DNA from: Alphaproteobacteria bacterium | GTDB lineage: Bacteria > Pseudomonadota > Alphaproteobacteria > Elsterales > Elsteraceae | Assembly: GCA_013298565.1 (NCBI GenBank) | Contig: JAAFIC010000005.1 | Coordinates: 20,494 to 84,493, forward strand | Reading direction: 5' to 3' | DNA length: 64,000 bases | In this document: positions 43,425-52,471 of the stretch, piece by piece | Position numbering within the stretch: the first letter of the stretch is position 1 | How the letters are laid out: every line of letters begins with the position of its first letter | The notes under the pieces: model-generated | Told to the model about the DNA's origin: nothing | The model's database searches: none | The model's input: the letters and a program-made list of their open reading frames with translations, nothing else | Program-made: the position numbers and the translations under genes

Positions 43425-44525
43425 TTACACGGTTTTCGGTTTGAAATAGGCTTCGAGCGGCGCGCGGAATAGGTTTTCCAACGCCCCGCAGAACAAAATC
43501 ACCAGCCCCTGAATGACCACGATCATCTCGCGGGTAATAGCGGGAATCTCGAACGCCAGATCGGAGCCGCCCTGATACAGCGCGCCGAACAGCAGCGCCG
43601 ATAGCGCAATCCCAACCGGATGATTGCGCCCCATCAGCGCCACCGCAATGCCGACATACCCAACCCCGCCGGTCCAGTTCATCACCAAACGGTGCTGCAC
43701 GCCCATCACTTCGTTAATGCCCGCAAGGCCCGCGAGCGCGCCGGAAATCACCATTGCCACGATAATCAGGCGCGGTACCGGCATTCCGGCATAAACGGCT
43801 GCCGTCTCGTTAGTGCCGACCGTGCGAAGCTCGTAGCCCCAGCGCGTGTGCCAAATGTAAAGATAAACCAGAATTGCCGTGAGGATAGCGAGGAAGAACC
43901 CGAGGTTCAGCGGCATCCTGGGCAGATCGAACCCCAGAAAGGCCCCCATATCCTGAATCGTCGGCAGATGGGTTGACGGCGGAAACGCCGCTGACTGCGG
44001 TGCTTGCTGGCCATCGGCGCGGATCACGTCCACCAGCATCCAGGTCATGAAGGCGGTGGCGAGGAAGTTGAACATGATCGTGGTCACAACCACATGGCTC
44101 CCGCGTGCCGCCTGCAAATAGCCGGGGATAATCGCCCAGGCAGCACCGCAGACAATAGCGGCGATCATTGCAATCGGCAGCACGCTCCACCACGGCCAAC
44201 CGGGCAGGCCCAAGCAGACGAGAGCAACGCCGAGGCCCGCCACATAGGCTTGTCCCTCGCCACCGATATTGAACAACCCGGCGTGGAAAGCAACCGCCAC
44301 CGCAAGCCCCGTGAACATGAAGTTTGTGGCGTAATGCAGCGTGTAGCCAATCGCTTCTTGGTAGCCGACCGCACCGTTGACCAGAATAACCAGCGCTTCA
44401 AACGGGTTTTCCCCGATCAGCGCAATCACCAACCCGGAAACGATGAGCGCGGCGGAGAGATTCAAGAAGGGCAACAACCCGAGATCGACCCAGCGCGGCA
44501 GGCTGGTAAGGCGAGCGGTGCTCAT
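43425..44525 (-). CDS. Nucleoside-type ABC transporter permease
   Basis: FNIGGEGQAYVAGLGVALVCL; INEVMGVQHRL. Confidence 0.9.
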   Translation of the reverse strand: MSTARLTSLPRWVDLGLLPFLNLSAALIVSGLVIALIGENPFEALVILVNGAVGYQEAIGYTLHYATNFMFTGLAVAVAFHAGLFNIGGEGQAYVAGLGVALVCLGLPGWPWWSVLPIAMIAAIVCGAAWAIIPGYLQAARGSHVVVTTIMFNFLATAFMTWMLVDVIRADGQQAPQSAAFPPSTHLPTIQDMGAFLGFDLPRMPLNLGFFLAILTAILVYLYIWHTRWGYELRTVGTNETAAVYAGMPVPRLIIVAMVISGALAGLAGINEVMGVQHRLVMNWTGGVGYVGIAVALMGRNHPVGIALSALLFGALYQGGSDLAFEIPAITREMIVVIQGLVILFCGALENLFRAPLEAYFKPKTV

Positions 44526-46096
44526 GCCGCGTCTCCTGCCGCGCGCGGGATCGCTTCCCCGGCCATCATCAGGCCCAGGCGGCGCTCGTCAGCGTCAGCG
44601 CGGGCAACGATGCCGGTGATCTTTCCAGACGCCATCACAATGATACGATCCGCTAACGACAAAATTTCATCCAACTCCACTGATACCAGCAAAACGGCTT
44701 TACCCGCGTCGCGCAACTCAACAATGCGGCGGTGGATAAACTCAATCGCCCCGATGTCCACCCCGCGCGTTGGCTGGCCGATGAGCAGTAAATCTGGGTC
44801 GCGGTGAATTTCGCGGGCGAGGACGATTTTCTGCTGATTGCCGCCGGAAAACAGCGAGGTCCGTAGCATCGGGTCTGGCGGGCGCACGTCGAACTCTGTC
44901 ATGAAGCCTTCAGTGCGGGCGATCAGCTTTTTACGGTCGAACAGCAGCCGGGCGAGGCCCTTGTCGCCCTGCAAATCCGCATCATGGTGATAGCCCAAAA
45001 TAGCGCTTTCATAGGCGGGGAAGGGTTTCACTAGCCCCATCGTCATGCGGTCTTCGGGCACATGGGCGATACGCTGACTGCGGCGGCGCGCGGCTTCGGT
45101 GCCCGACAGGGCGGGCAGCGCCTGACCATGATATAGTAACTCGCCCGAGGTTTGGCGGCGAATGCCCGCGAGAATATCGAGCAATTCCGACTGCCCGTTG
45201 CCCGACACCCCGGCGACGCCAACAATTTCGCCGGCGCGCACCGTGAAATTCACATCGTTCAGCAAAACACAGCCACGCCGATCGACAAGGCGAATGTTCT
45301 TGCCTTCCAGCACCACTGGCCCCGGTGTGCGGTCGGCCTTAGCGATACTGAGGTTAACCTTGCGGCCCACCATCATTTCGGCAAGCTGGGACTTATCGGT
45401 TTCTGTGGTTTTTACGGTGCCGACCACCGCGCCGCCGCGCATCACGGTGACGTTATCGGTGGCGTCCATGATTTCGCGCAGCTTATGGGTAATCAGCAGA
45501 ATGGTTTTGCCTTCGGCCTTCAGCGTCCGCAAAATGCGAAACAGATGATCGGCTTCCTGCGGCGTCAGCACGCCCGTTGGCTCATCGAGAATAAGGATTT
45601 CTGCACCGCGATACAGCGCTTTTAGAATCTCCACGCGCTGCTGCAAGCCGACGGGTAAATCGCCCACCAGCGCGTCTGGATCGACATCGAGGGCGTAATC
45701 TTGGTTGAGGCGCAGCAACTCCGTGCGGGCCGCTGCCAGCGATGGGGCCAGGCGAAAGCCCTGTTCAATCCCAAGAATCACATTTTCCAACACGGTCAGC
45801 GTATCAACCAGCATGAAATGTTGGTGGACCATGCCGATACCGAGACGAATGGCATCTTGGCTCGTGCGGATCGTCTGCTCTGTGCCATGCACGCGAATCT
45901 GGCCCGAATCGGCCCGATAAAAGCCGTAAACGATGCTCATGAGCGTCGATTTGCCCGCGCCATTCTCGCCCACAATCCCGTGGATTGATCCGGCGGCGAC
46001 GGTAAACGATACGTTGCGGTTGGCGTGAACGGCCCCGAAGCGCTTGCTAATGCCGATCAGGTCAAGGGCGGGCGGGCGGGCGGCGGAGTGAGGCAT
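44522..46096 (-). CDS. ABC transporter ATP-binding protein (duplicated nucleotide-binding domains)
   Basis: MPHSAARPPALDLIGISKRFGAVHANRNVSF; GENGAGKSTLM; second domain LFSGGNQQKIVLAREI. Confidence 0.92.
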   Translation of the reverse strand: MPHSAARPPALDLIGISKRFGAVHANRNVSFTVAAGSIHGIVGENGAGKSTLMSIVYGFYRADSGQIRVHGTEQTIRTSQDAIRLGIGMVHQHFMLVDTLTVLENVILGIEQGFRLAPSLAAARTELLRLNQDYALDVDPDALVGDLPVGLQQRVEILKALYRGAEILILDEPTGVLTPQEADHLFRILRTLKAEGKTILLITHKLREIMDATDNVTVMRGGAVVGTVKTTETDKSQLAEMMVGRKVNLSIAKADRTPGPVVLEGKNIRLVDRRGCVLLNDVNFTVRAGEIVGVAGVSGNGQSELLDILAGIRRQTSGELLYHGQALPALSGTEAARRRSQRIAHVPEDRMTMGLVKPFPAYESAILGYHHDADLQGDKGLARLLFDRKKLIARTEGFMTEFDVRPPDPMLRTSLFSGGNQQKIVLAREIHRDPDLLLIGQPTRGVDIGAIEFIHRRIVELRDAGKAVLLVSVELDEILSLADRIIVMASGKITGIVARADADERRLGLMMAGEAIPRAAGDAA

Positions 46097-46170
46097 CGGC
46101 GGCAAGAAATCCCCTAAAGCAGTCTGTTCCCTGAGTAGGGCAGCGAATAAGGTGAATGTAAACGGCAAAA

Positions 46171-46200
46171 CGCCCGGATGATGGTAACATCATCCGGGCG
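46171..46200 (-). terminator. Stem-loop followed by T run between SBP gene and ABC ATPase gene
   Basis: CGCCCGGATGATG-GTAA-CATCATCCGGGCG perfect 13-bp stem; TTTT follows on the minus strand. Confidence 0.75.
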
Positions 46201-46238
46201 CAGCTTCACGCAGGTTTATCCAACGCGCCTATCGAATT

Positions 46239-47240
46239 TTAGCTGATAGGGCAGGTGTTGTTATTCGCGCGATAATCAATCACTTTGATTTTCCCAGCGA
46301 CGATCTCGGCGCGAATTTCCTTGATCTTCTTTTCCATGTCGGCGGTTACGAGCTTGCGATTGTTATCATCCAGCGCCCAATCTACACCGTTTTCCTTCAA
46401 ACCGAGCGAAATCGTGCCGGGCTTCCAGGTGCCCTTTTTCGCATCGCTGAAGGTATTGTAGACGGCGTTATCGACGCGCTTCAGCATCGAGGTCAGCACG
46501 GTGCCGGGCTGAACGTGATTCTGATTGCTATCGACGCCGACTGCCAGCTTGCCCTTATCTTTCGCCGCCTGCATCACACCGATGCCGGTGCCGCCTGCCG
46601 CCGCGAAGACTACATCCACGCCCCGGTCAAACTGCGAAATGGCAAGCTCGGAGCCTTTGGCGGGGTCACGCCACGCCGTCGGCGTCGTGCCGGTCATATT
46701 GGCGATGTAATCGGCCTTCGGGTTGATGTATTTCGCCCCTTGAGCATAGCCACAGCCAAAGGCGCGGATCAGCGGAATATCCATCCCGCCAATAAAACCG
46801 ACCTTGCCGGTTTTCGAGGCAAGGGCTGCCAGTGCGCCGACCAGGAACGAGCCTTCTTCTTCCTTGAAGATGATCGACTGCGCGTTGGGCGCATTTACCA
46901 CCGAATCGATGATAACAAACTTGACGTTCGGATATTGCGGCGCAACCTTTTCAACGGCTGACTGCTGGGCAAACCCGACCGAAACAATCACGCTCACGCC
47001 GCGCCGGGCGAGATTATTCAGCGCCTGCTCACGTTGGTTTTCGTTGGTGATTTCAAACTCCCGGTAGGCGATGCCGGTTTCTTTTTTGAACCGTTCGGCC
47101 CCGGCATAAGCCGCTTCATTGAAGCTCTTATCGAATTTACCGCCCATATCGAACACGATGGCGGGGGTAAAATCTTGCGCGAGCGCTGTTGCGCCCATCA
47201 GGCTGGCGATCATCCCGGCTGCAAAAGCCACACTCTTCAT
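46239..47240 (-). CDS. BMP family ABC transporter substrate-binding protein
   Basis: MKSVAFAAGMIASLMGATALAQDFTPAIVFDMGGKFDKSFNEAAYAGAERFKKETG. Confidence 0.92.
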   Translation of the reverse strand: MKSVAFAAGMIASLMGATALAQDFTPAIVFDMGGKFDKSFNEAAYAGAERFKKETGIAYREFEITNENQREQALNNLARRGVSVIVSVGFAQQSAVEKVAPQYPNVKFVIIDSVVNAPNAQSIIFKEEEGSFLVGALAALASKTGKVGFIGGMDIPLIRAFGCGYAQGAKYINPKADYIANMTGTTPTAWRDPAKGSELAISQFDRGVDVVFAAAGGTGIGVMQAAKDKGKLAVGVDSNQNHVQPGTVLTSMLKRVDNAVYNTFSDAKKGTWKPGTISLGLKENGVDWALDDNNRKLVTADMEKKIKEIRAEIVAGKIKVIDYRANNNTCPIS

Positions 47241-47309
47241 ACGGGTCACGGTCACATCCCTTTCGTTTGAAGCCCTAAACATTAGCCTGTTCAGCATTTA
47301 TTGTTCTGA

Positions 47310-47470
47310 GAGCCTGTTTGAAAATGTCGGACGGGTCGATCCTGCGGGTCTTTTTACGCCCTGCTGCGTCGCCAATCTTGCAGATAGTCTCGATATCTGC
47401 TGCGCTTGGCTCCTATCAGGTCCCAAAAATCCCTCGTAGTCTCTCAGCCGCCGAATTTCCAAACAGCCTC
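47310..47470. mobile_element. 161-bp MITE, IS5-like (TNA target site)
   Basis: 16-bp TIRs GAGCCTGTTTGAAAAT / GAGGCTGTTTGGAAAT (14/16), flanked by TGA on both sides (47307-47309, 47471-47473). Confidence 0.75.
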
Positions 47471-47625
47471 TGACACCAGCGCGCTGGTCCAATTAATCAA
47501 CTATGGCAAGACCGGGTTCGGGTTGCACGCGGATTCTTTGCGGAATTTTTTGCTTTCGTATAGAGACAAAAACGAAGCACCAGTATTTTTTAAGCCAGAT
47601 AAGTTTAACGGAAGAGGGGGCGCTT

Positions 47626-48285
47626 GTGTCGTCAATCCGCGCTTTGTTATTCGATATGGATGGAACTTTGACGGCAACCGATCCGCTGCACGCGGATGTT
47701 TTTGCGCGAGTTTTGGCCCCGCACGGCTTTACCGTAGATCATGCTTTTTATGCCGAGCGGATTGCGGGACGCACGAACCGGCTGATTTTCCAGAGTTTAT
47801 TCCCCGGTCTCAGTGATGTTGAGGCCGATAGCATGAGTGCCGCGAAGGAAGCGGCGTTTCGCGCTGCCCACCCGGCGCTCGACCCTTTGCCGGGGTTGTT
47901 GGACTTTATCGCCGCCGCCCGTGCCGTCGGCCTGCGCCTCGCCCTGGTCACGAACGCCCCCCGCGCCAATGCCGATCATGTCTTGGCGGCCCTTGGCATC
48001 ACCGAACATTTCACCGAAATCGTCACCGTCGATGCGGTGGCGCGCGGCAAACCCCACCCCGACCCGTATCAAGAGGCCCTGCGCCGCTTCGGCTTAACCC
48101 CTCTTCAGGCTATTGCTTTCGAGGATAGCCCAACGGGATTGCAGGCCGCGCTGGCAGCGGGGTTGGCAACGGTAGGGCTGGCGACCAGCCTGTCGCCCGA
48201 GACCTTAAAATCTTATGGCGCGCGGTGGGCCGCCCCAGATTACCTGAGCCTCTCGCTTCCGGCCCTTCTGGCCGAGGTTGCATAG
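47626..48285 (+). CDS. HAD family hydrolase (beta-phosphoglucomutase-like)
   Basis: VSSIRALLFDMDGTLTATDPLHADVFARVL...LVTNAPRANADHVLAALGI; GTG start. Confidence 0.87.
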   Translation: MSSIRALLFDMDGTLTATDPLHADVFARVLAPHGFTVDHAFYAERIAGRTNRLIFQSLFPGLSDVEADSMSAAKEAAFRAAHPALDPLPGLLDFIAAARAVGLRLALVTNAPRANADHVLAALGITEHFTEIVTVDAVARGKPHPDPYQEALRRFGLTPLQAIAFEDSPTGLQAALAAGLATVGLATSLSPETLKSYGARWAAPDYLSLSLPALLAEVA

Positions 48286-48294
48286 GGTTGATCC

Positions 48295-49017
48295 CTACAC
48301 TTCCGAAATCCAACGGTAGCCGAAGCCAGGGTAGTTATGAATGGCGCCGAACTGCGGGTCGGCTTCTTTGAATTTCTGGCGGATACGCTTCACCATCGCG
48401 CGCACATTGGCGCGGTAGCCATCGGTGCCGGTTCCGGCAATGAAGCCAATGCCTTTGACCGTATCGTAAATATCGCGGTAGCTGGCATCTTGCCCGGCCC
48501 GGTCCACCAGCAACTGCACGACACGAAACTCCGACAGCGTAAGATCGACCCTGCGACCGCGCCACTCGATGCGGGCGGCGGCTCCGTCGAGCGTTAACAG
48601 GCCGACGGGGCGCAGCGTGGTGGTTTGCACCGTGATGGTTTTTAGCGTGGCGCTTTCCTGCGGGCGGCCTGCTATAGCACCCATTGCGCGCAACGATTGG
48701 GACAAAGCGTCGCTATCGCTTTTTCCACCAGGTACCAGCAGCATCGGTGTTTCGGGGCTGGCGGCTTGAAGATCAGCCAAATCCATCGAGGAGACCGAGG
48801 TACTGTCGATCACCATGAGGGCAAACTCCGAGGCTTCGGCCTCCCCCGACAGCAACGGCGCAACGGCATAACCGGCGTCCGTGAGGGCTGTTGCCCAGGC
48901 CATGCCTTGATCCGGCCCGTCGCAGAGCATGACCACGCGGGGCGGTGCGCTGGAGTGAGTTGACTTAAGGGTTTCAGCGGCGGCGGCTTGAGCGAGAGGC
49001 ATTTTTATCTCCTGCAT
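48295..49017 (-). CDS. Response-regulator-like protein with atypical receiver and OmpR/PhoB-type wHTH
   Basis: C-terminal LTLSEFRVVQLLVDRAGQDASYRDIYDTV...YRANVRAMVKRIRQKFKE...YPGFGYRW. Confidence 0.8.
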   Translation of the reverse strand: MQEIKMPLAQAAAAETLKSTHSSAPPRVVMLCDGPDQGMAWATALTDAGYAVAPLLSGEAEASEFALMVIDSTSVSSMDLADLQAASPETPMLLVPGGKSDSDALSQSLRAMGAIAGRPQESATLKTITVQTTTLRPVGLLTLDGAAARIEWRGRRVDLTLSEFRVVQLLVDRAGQDASYRDIYDTVKGIGFIAGTGTDGYRANVRAMVKRIRQKFKEADPQFGAIHNYPGFGYRWISEV

Positions 49018-49236
49018 TCCAACTCTCGGGCAAGAAAATATCGAGTCGAATTTATATAGTCACAGTTTGAGACTTCGATCAAGGGCTTCTGAAACCAACC
49101 CGTCACAGCACTGAATGTTGATTGAATTAGGCTCGATTATCGGCGTATTTTACTGAAATATGAACGAAGCTGTCTCTTGCCTCGCCCCAACAATGGCTTA
49201 AATACCGGAGGCAATAGGCATCAACGGTTGAGAAGT

Positions 49237-50805
49237 ATGCTCCAGATCGTGTGGTTTAAGCGCGACCTGCGCGTTCACAATCATCGCCCTTTGGTTGAAG
49301 CCGCTGCCGCTGGGCCGGTTTTGCCGCTGTATATTCTTGAACCCGGCCTGTGGCAGCAATCCGACATGTCGGCCCGGCATTGGCGCGTTTTGCGCCCGTG
49401 TTTGGAGGCGCTGAACGCCGATCTTGCCGCCCTCGGGCAGGGTTTGATCGTGCGGGAGGGCGAGGCCGTGCCGGTCTTGGCGGCGCTAAAAGCGCGCCTC
49501 GGCCCCATCGCTATCTGGAGCCACGAGGAAACGGGCAATCTTTGGACCTACGGGCGCGACCGGGCGGTTCTGGCCTGGTGCCGCGCGGAAGGCGTGATCT
49601 GGCGGGAAATTCCGCAAACCGGCGTCGTGCGGCGCTTGCGCGCGCGGACGGGCTGGGCCGAAGGGTGGGATCGGCGCATGTCCGAACCCCTGGTGCCGCC
49701 ACCGCGTGGGCTAACGCCGCTGCCCTTCGCAATTCCGTCCGATCCGCTTCCGCCAGTGTTGGGAGTCCTGATTGGTCCCGCTGATGGTGCAGGTGAGCCA
49801 CCGGGAGATCGGGCAATGGGCCTGCGTTTGCTGGAGAGTTTCGCCCACCGCCGCGCGATGCGCTATTCCAAGGGCCTATCGAGTCCGCTAACGGCTCCGC
49901 AAGCCTGCTCCCGCCTTAGCCCGGCGCTCGCACTTGGCACCCTATCAATCGCCGAGGTGGTGCAGCGCTTGCGAAGCGCGCAAAGCCTGTGGCGCGAGGC
50001 CGACCTGTGGCAGACCGATCCGGCCCCCCCTGCTCAGCGGCGGGCAGCGATTGGCGGTCTGAAAGGCTGCCTCAGCCGTTTGGCCTGGCACTGCCACTTT
50101 ATTCAGAAGCTCGAAGATCAGCCGACCATCGAAATCACCTGCCTACATCCGGCGTTCGAGGGGTTGCGCGGCACCGATCCGGCCCGCGTTGCTGCGTGGG
50201 CCAAGGGGGAAACCGGCATTCCGTTTATTGATGCCTGTATGCGCGCCCTTGTTGCGACCGGCTGGATCAATTTTCGGATGCGGGCGATGCTCTGCTCGTT
50301 CGCCGCCTATCAGCTTTGGCAGGATTGGCGGGCGCCTGCCCACCATCTCGCCCGCAGTTTTATTGATTATGAACCCGGCATTCATTACCCGCAGGTGCAA
50401 ATGCAGTCCGGTACGACGGGCATCAATACCTTGCGGATTTATAACCCGGTCAAACAGGGGCTAGATCACGATCCCGAAGGCGTGTTTCTGCGGAAATGGC
50501 TGCCGGAATTGGCGGGGGTGCCGACACCGCTGCTGCACGAACCGTGGAAGGCGGAAACGCCGTTGCTGAAAGCGGCGGGCGTACGGCTCGATAGCACCTA
50601 TCCGCGCCCAATTGTCGATCCTGAAGCGGCAGCCCGCTTTGCGCGAGAAACCCTCTGGGCCGTTCGGCGCGGTGGGGCGTTTCGTAAGGTGGCGGCGGAG
50701 GTCGTCGAAAAACACGGTAGCCGCAAGGGAAAATCTGCGCCCGTGCGGGAGACGGCGCGCTGGGTTGCGCCCGACACACGGCAGGCTAATTTATTCGAGG
50801 ATTAG
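49237..50805 (+). CDS. phrB: DNA photolyase / cryptochrome family
   Basis: MLQIVWFKRDLRVHNHRPLVEAA...FAD-binding region LSPALALGTLSI...GIPFIDACMRALVATGWINFRMRAML. Confidence 0.9.
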   Translation: MLQIVWFKRDLRVHNHRPLVEAAAAGPVLPLYILEPGLWQQSDMSARHWRVLRPCLEALNADLAALGQGLIVREGEAVPVLAALKARLGPIAIWSHEETGNLWTYGRDRAVLAWCRAEGVIWREIPQTGVVRRLRARTGWAEGWDRRMSEPLVPPPRGLTPLPFAIPSDPLPPVLGVLIGPADGAGEPPGDRAMGLRLLESFAHRRAMRYSKGLSSPLTAPQACSRLSPALALGTLSIAEVVQRLRSAQSLWREADLWQTDPAPPAQRRAAIGGLKGCLSRLAWHCHFIQKLEDQPTIEITCLHPAFEGLRGTDPARVAAWAKGETGIPFIDACMRALVATGWINFRMRAMLCSFAAYQLWQDWRAPAHHLARSFIDYEPGIHYPQVQMQSGTTGINTLRIYNPVKQGLDHDPEGVFLRKWLPELAGVPTPLLHEPWKAETPLLKAAGVRLDSTYPRPIVDPEAAARFARETLWAVRRGGAFRKVAAEVVEKHGSRKGKSAPVRETARWVAPDTRQANLFED

Positions 50806-50836
50806 AGCCGCGTCCGATTAATCGCACGCAGCTCTA
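50803..50836. repeat. Solo 5' module (34-nt hairpin) of the modular element
   Basis: TAGAGCCGCGT-CCGATTAATCGC-ACGCAGCTCTA: 11-bp stem with one C-A mismatch, 12-nt loop. Confidence 0.85.
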
Positions 50837-51382
50837 ATTGGTTGTTTTGTTAAGCAAATACGTCGTCGCGGGTGATTCCACCCGCTCGGGATTTGCTCTA
50901 CCCCCCCTCTCCGGCGCTTCAAACGTCAGATATGGCCCCTGCGGGCTTTCACCGCCGCCAATCACTTCCCAGCCGCGCGCGGTGTAAAACCGCCGGGCAA
51001 GATGATTGCGGGTCAAACATTTCAGCGTCATCCGCCCTGGGGTAATGCCAATCACATGGGCCAGCAGCGCTCGGCCCACTCCCCGCCCTTGGGCATAGCC
51101 CGCGATATAGAGCGCGTGCAGAAAAGCGCTCGGCACATACACAGAAGCGAACCCGAGCAGAGCCTTGCCGCCCTCTGCGACCCAAATCATCTCGCCCTGA
51201 GTATCGCGGTAAAAATCTTCAAGCTGAAAAGTCTTAGCGGGCAACCAGGTAAAGGTTTTGCGCCGTGTTCTTAAATAAAGCGCAGCCAGAGCCGCGAAAT
51301 CTCGCAACTCCGCCCGCCGAATACGAAGATTGAGGCGCGAAATTTTGCCGTCAGCAGAAGGAGATATTCTGCCTTGAGACAA
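50834..51382 (-). CDS. GNAT family N-acetyltransferase
   Basis: LRIRRAELRDFAALAALYLRTRR...YIAGYAQGRGVGRALLAHV. Confidence 0.85.
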   Translation of the reverse strand: MSQGRISPSADGKISRLNLRIRRAELRDFAALAALYLRTRRKTFTWLPAKTFQLEDFYRDTQGEMIWVAEGGKALLGFASVYVPSAFLHALYIAGYAQGRGVGRALLAHVIGITPGRMTLKCLTRNHLARRFYTARGWEVIGGGESPQGPYLTFEAPERGGRANPERVESPATTYLLNKTTN

Positions 51383-51384
51383 GA

Positions 51385-51576
51385 TCAGCCCACGAAATTA
51401 CGGGAAAATTCGTCGGCAATTTGCTTTGATGCAAAATTGAATTCATAGGTTGTCGATGCGGGGGATACATCGACGCGGCTAACATATTCGGCATCCCGGA
51501 TTTCGAGCCATTCGCCCAGGGTGGTTTCGTCTGCGGTTGCTTCGGGAACACGTACCAGAAAGGGAAAGTCCGTCAT
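51385..51576 (-). CDS. Small hypothetical protein
   Basis: 63-aa ORF directly upstream of the GNAT gene. Confidence 0.5.
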   Translation of the reverse strand: MTDFPFLVRVPEATADETTLGEWLEIRDAEYVSRVDVSPASTTYEFNFASKQIADEFSRNFVG

Positions 51577-51694
51577 GCCAGCCTCCTAATCAATCAGCCC
51601 AAATCAAGCGGTCTGCGGCTCAGTTTAGGCTACCGCCCTTACCACACTTACAATATATCGTCGCATAGATGGATTACCGAACGGTAAATTCGAG

Positions 51695-52471
51695 TCAAGA
51701 AAATAGAATTAAATCAGGTAGCGCTAATTCTGCCTCAAACAATTTTTGCGTGATAAAATGCTGAGGATGCTTTAGTATATCGCGGGATAATCCTTGTTCC
51801 ACACTCTTTCCCTCGGCCATCACCATCATGCGGTCCGCCACGGCGCGCACGGCAGCAAGATTATGGGATATCAGCAGAAGCGCTAACTTATGCCGCGTGC
51901 GAAGCTCGCCCAACAAGGCTAAAATCTGCGCCTGAACGGAAAGATCGAGGGCTGACGTTGGCTCATCGGCGATCAGCAGGCGGGGGCGCGGCATGAGCGC
52001 TCGCGCTAACGCTAACCGCTGCCGCTGCCCGCCAGAAAATTGATGCGGATAGCGCTCTGCCACGTCCGCCGGTAGGCCAACTTCGCTCAAGAGTTCAGCC
52101 AAGCGCGCGAGGCGGGCGGCGGGGGATAGCGGGCTGTGATGCAGTGGCTCTAGCAGGCTCCAGCCGATTTTGCGGCGCGGGTTGAACGAGCCGTAGGGGT
52201 CTTGAAACACCATCTGCACGCGCACCGTGTCGGGTGGCATTGGCCCCCACAGTATGCTCCCGGCGCTCGGCTGGTCTAACCCAGCAATGAGACGGGCAAG
52301 GGTCGATTTACCGCAACCGCTTTCCCCGACAATCGCCAAACACTCGCCGTCGGCAAGGGTGAACGAAATGTCCGATACGGCGGCAAAGCTGGGAGGCGCG
52401 CCGAACAGAGTGCGCTGGGGCAATGGGTAGAGGCGGCTCACGCCGCGCACATCGAGCACGGGTACGCTCAT
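51695..52471 (-). CDS. Oligo/dipeptide ABC transporter ATP-binding protein (second ATPase)
   Basis: GESGCGKSTLARLIAG; SGGQRQRLALARALM. Confidence 0.92.
   Translation of the reverse strand: MSVPVLDVRGVSRLYPLPQRTLFGAPPSFAAVSDISFTLADGECLAIVGESGCGKSTLARLIAGLDQPSAGSILWGPMPPDTVRVQMVFQDPYGSFNPRRKIGWSLLEPLHHSPLSPAARLARLAELLSEVGLPADVAERYPHQFSGGQRQRLALARALMPRPRLLIADEPTSALDLSVQAQILALLGELRTRHKLALLLISHNLAAVRAVADRMMVMAEGKSVEQGLSRDILKHPQHFITQKLFEAELALPDLILFS

Noticed and set aside
47298-47492. 64-aa ORF as a small protein gene
   Set aside because: It lies almost entirely within the MITE and is best explained as read-through of the element
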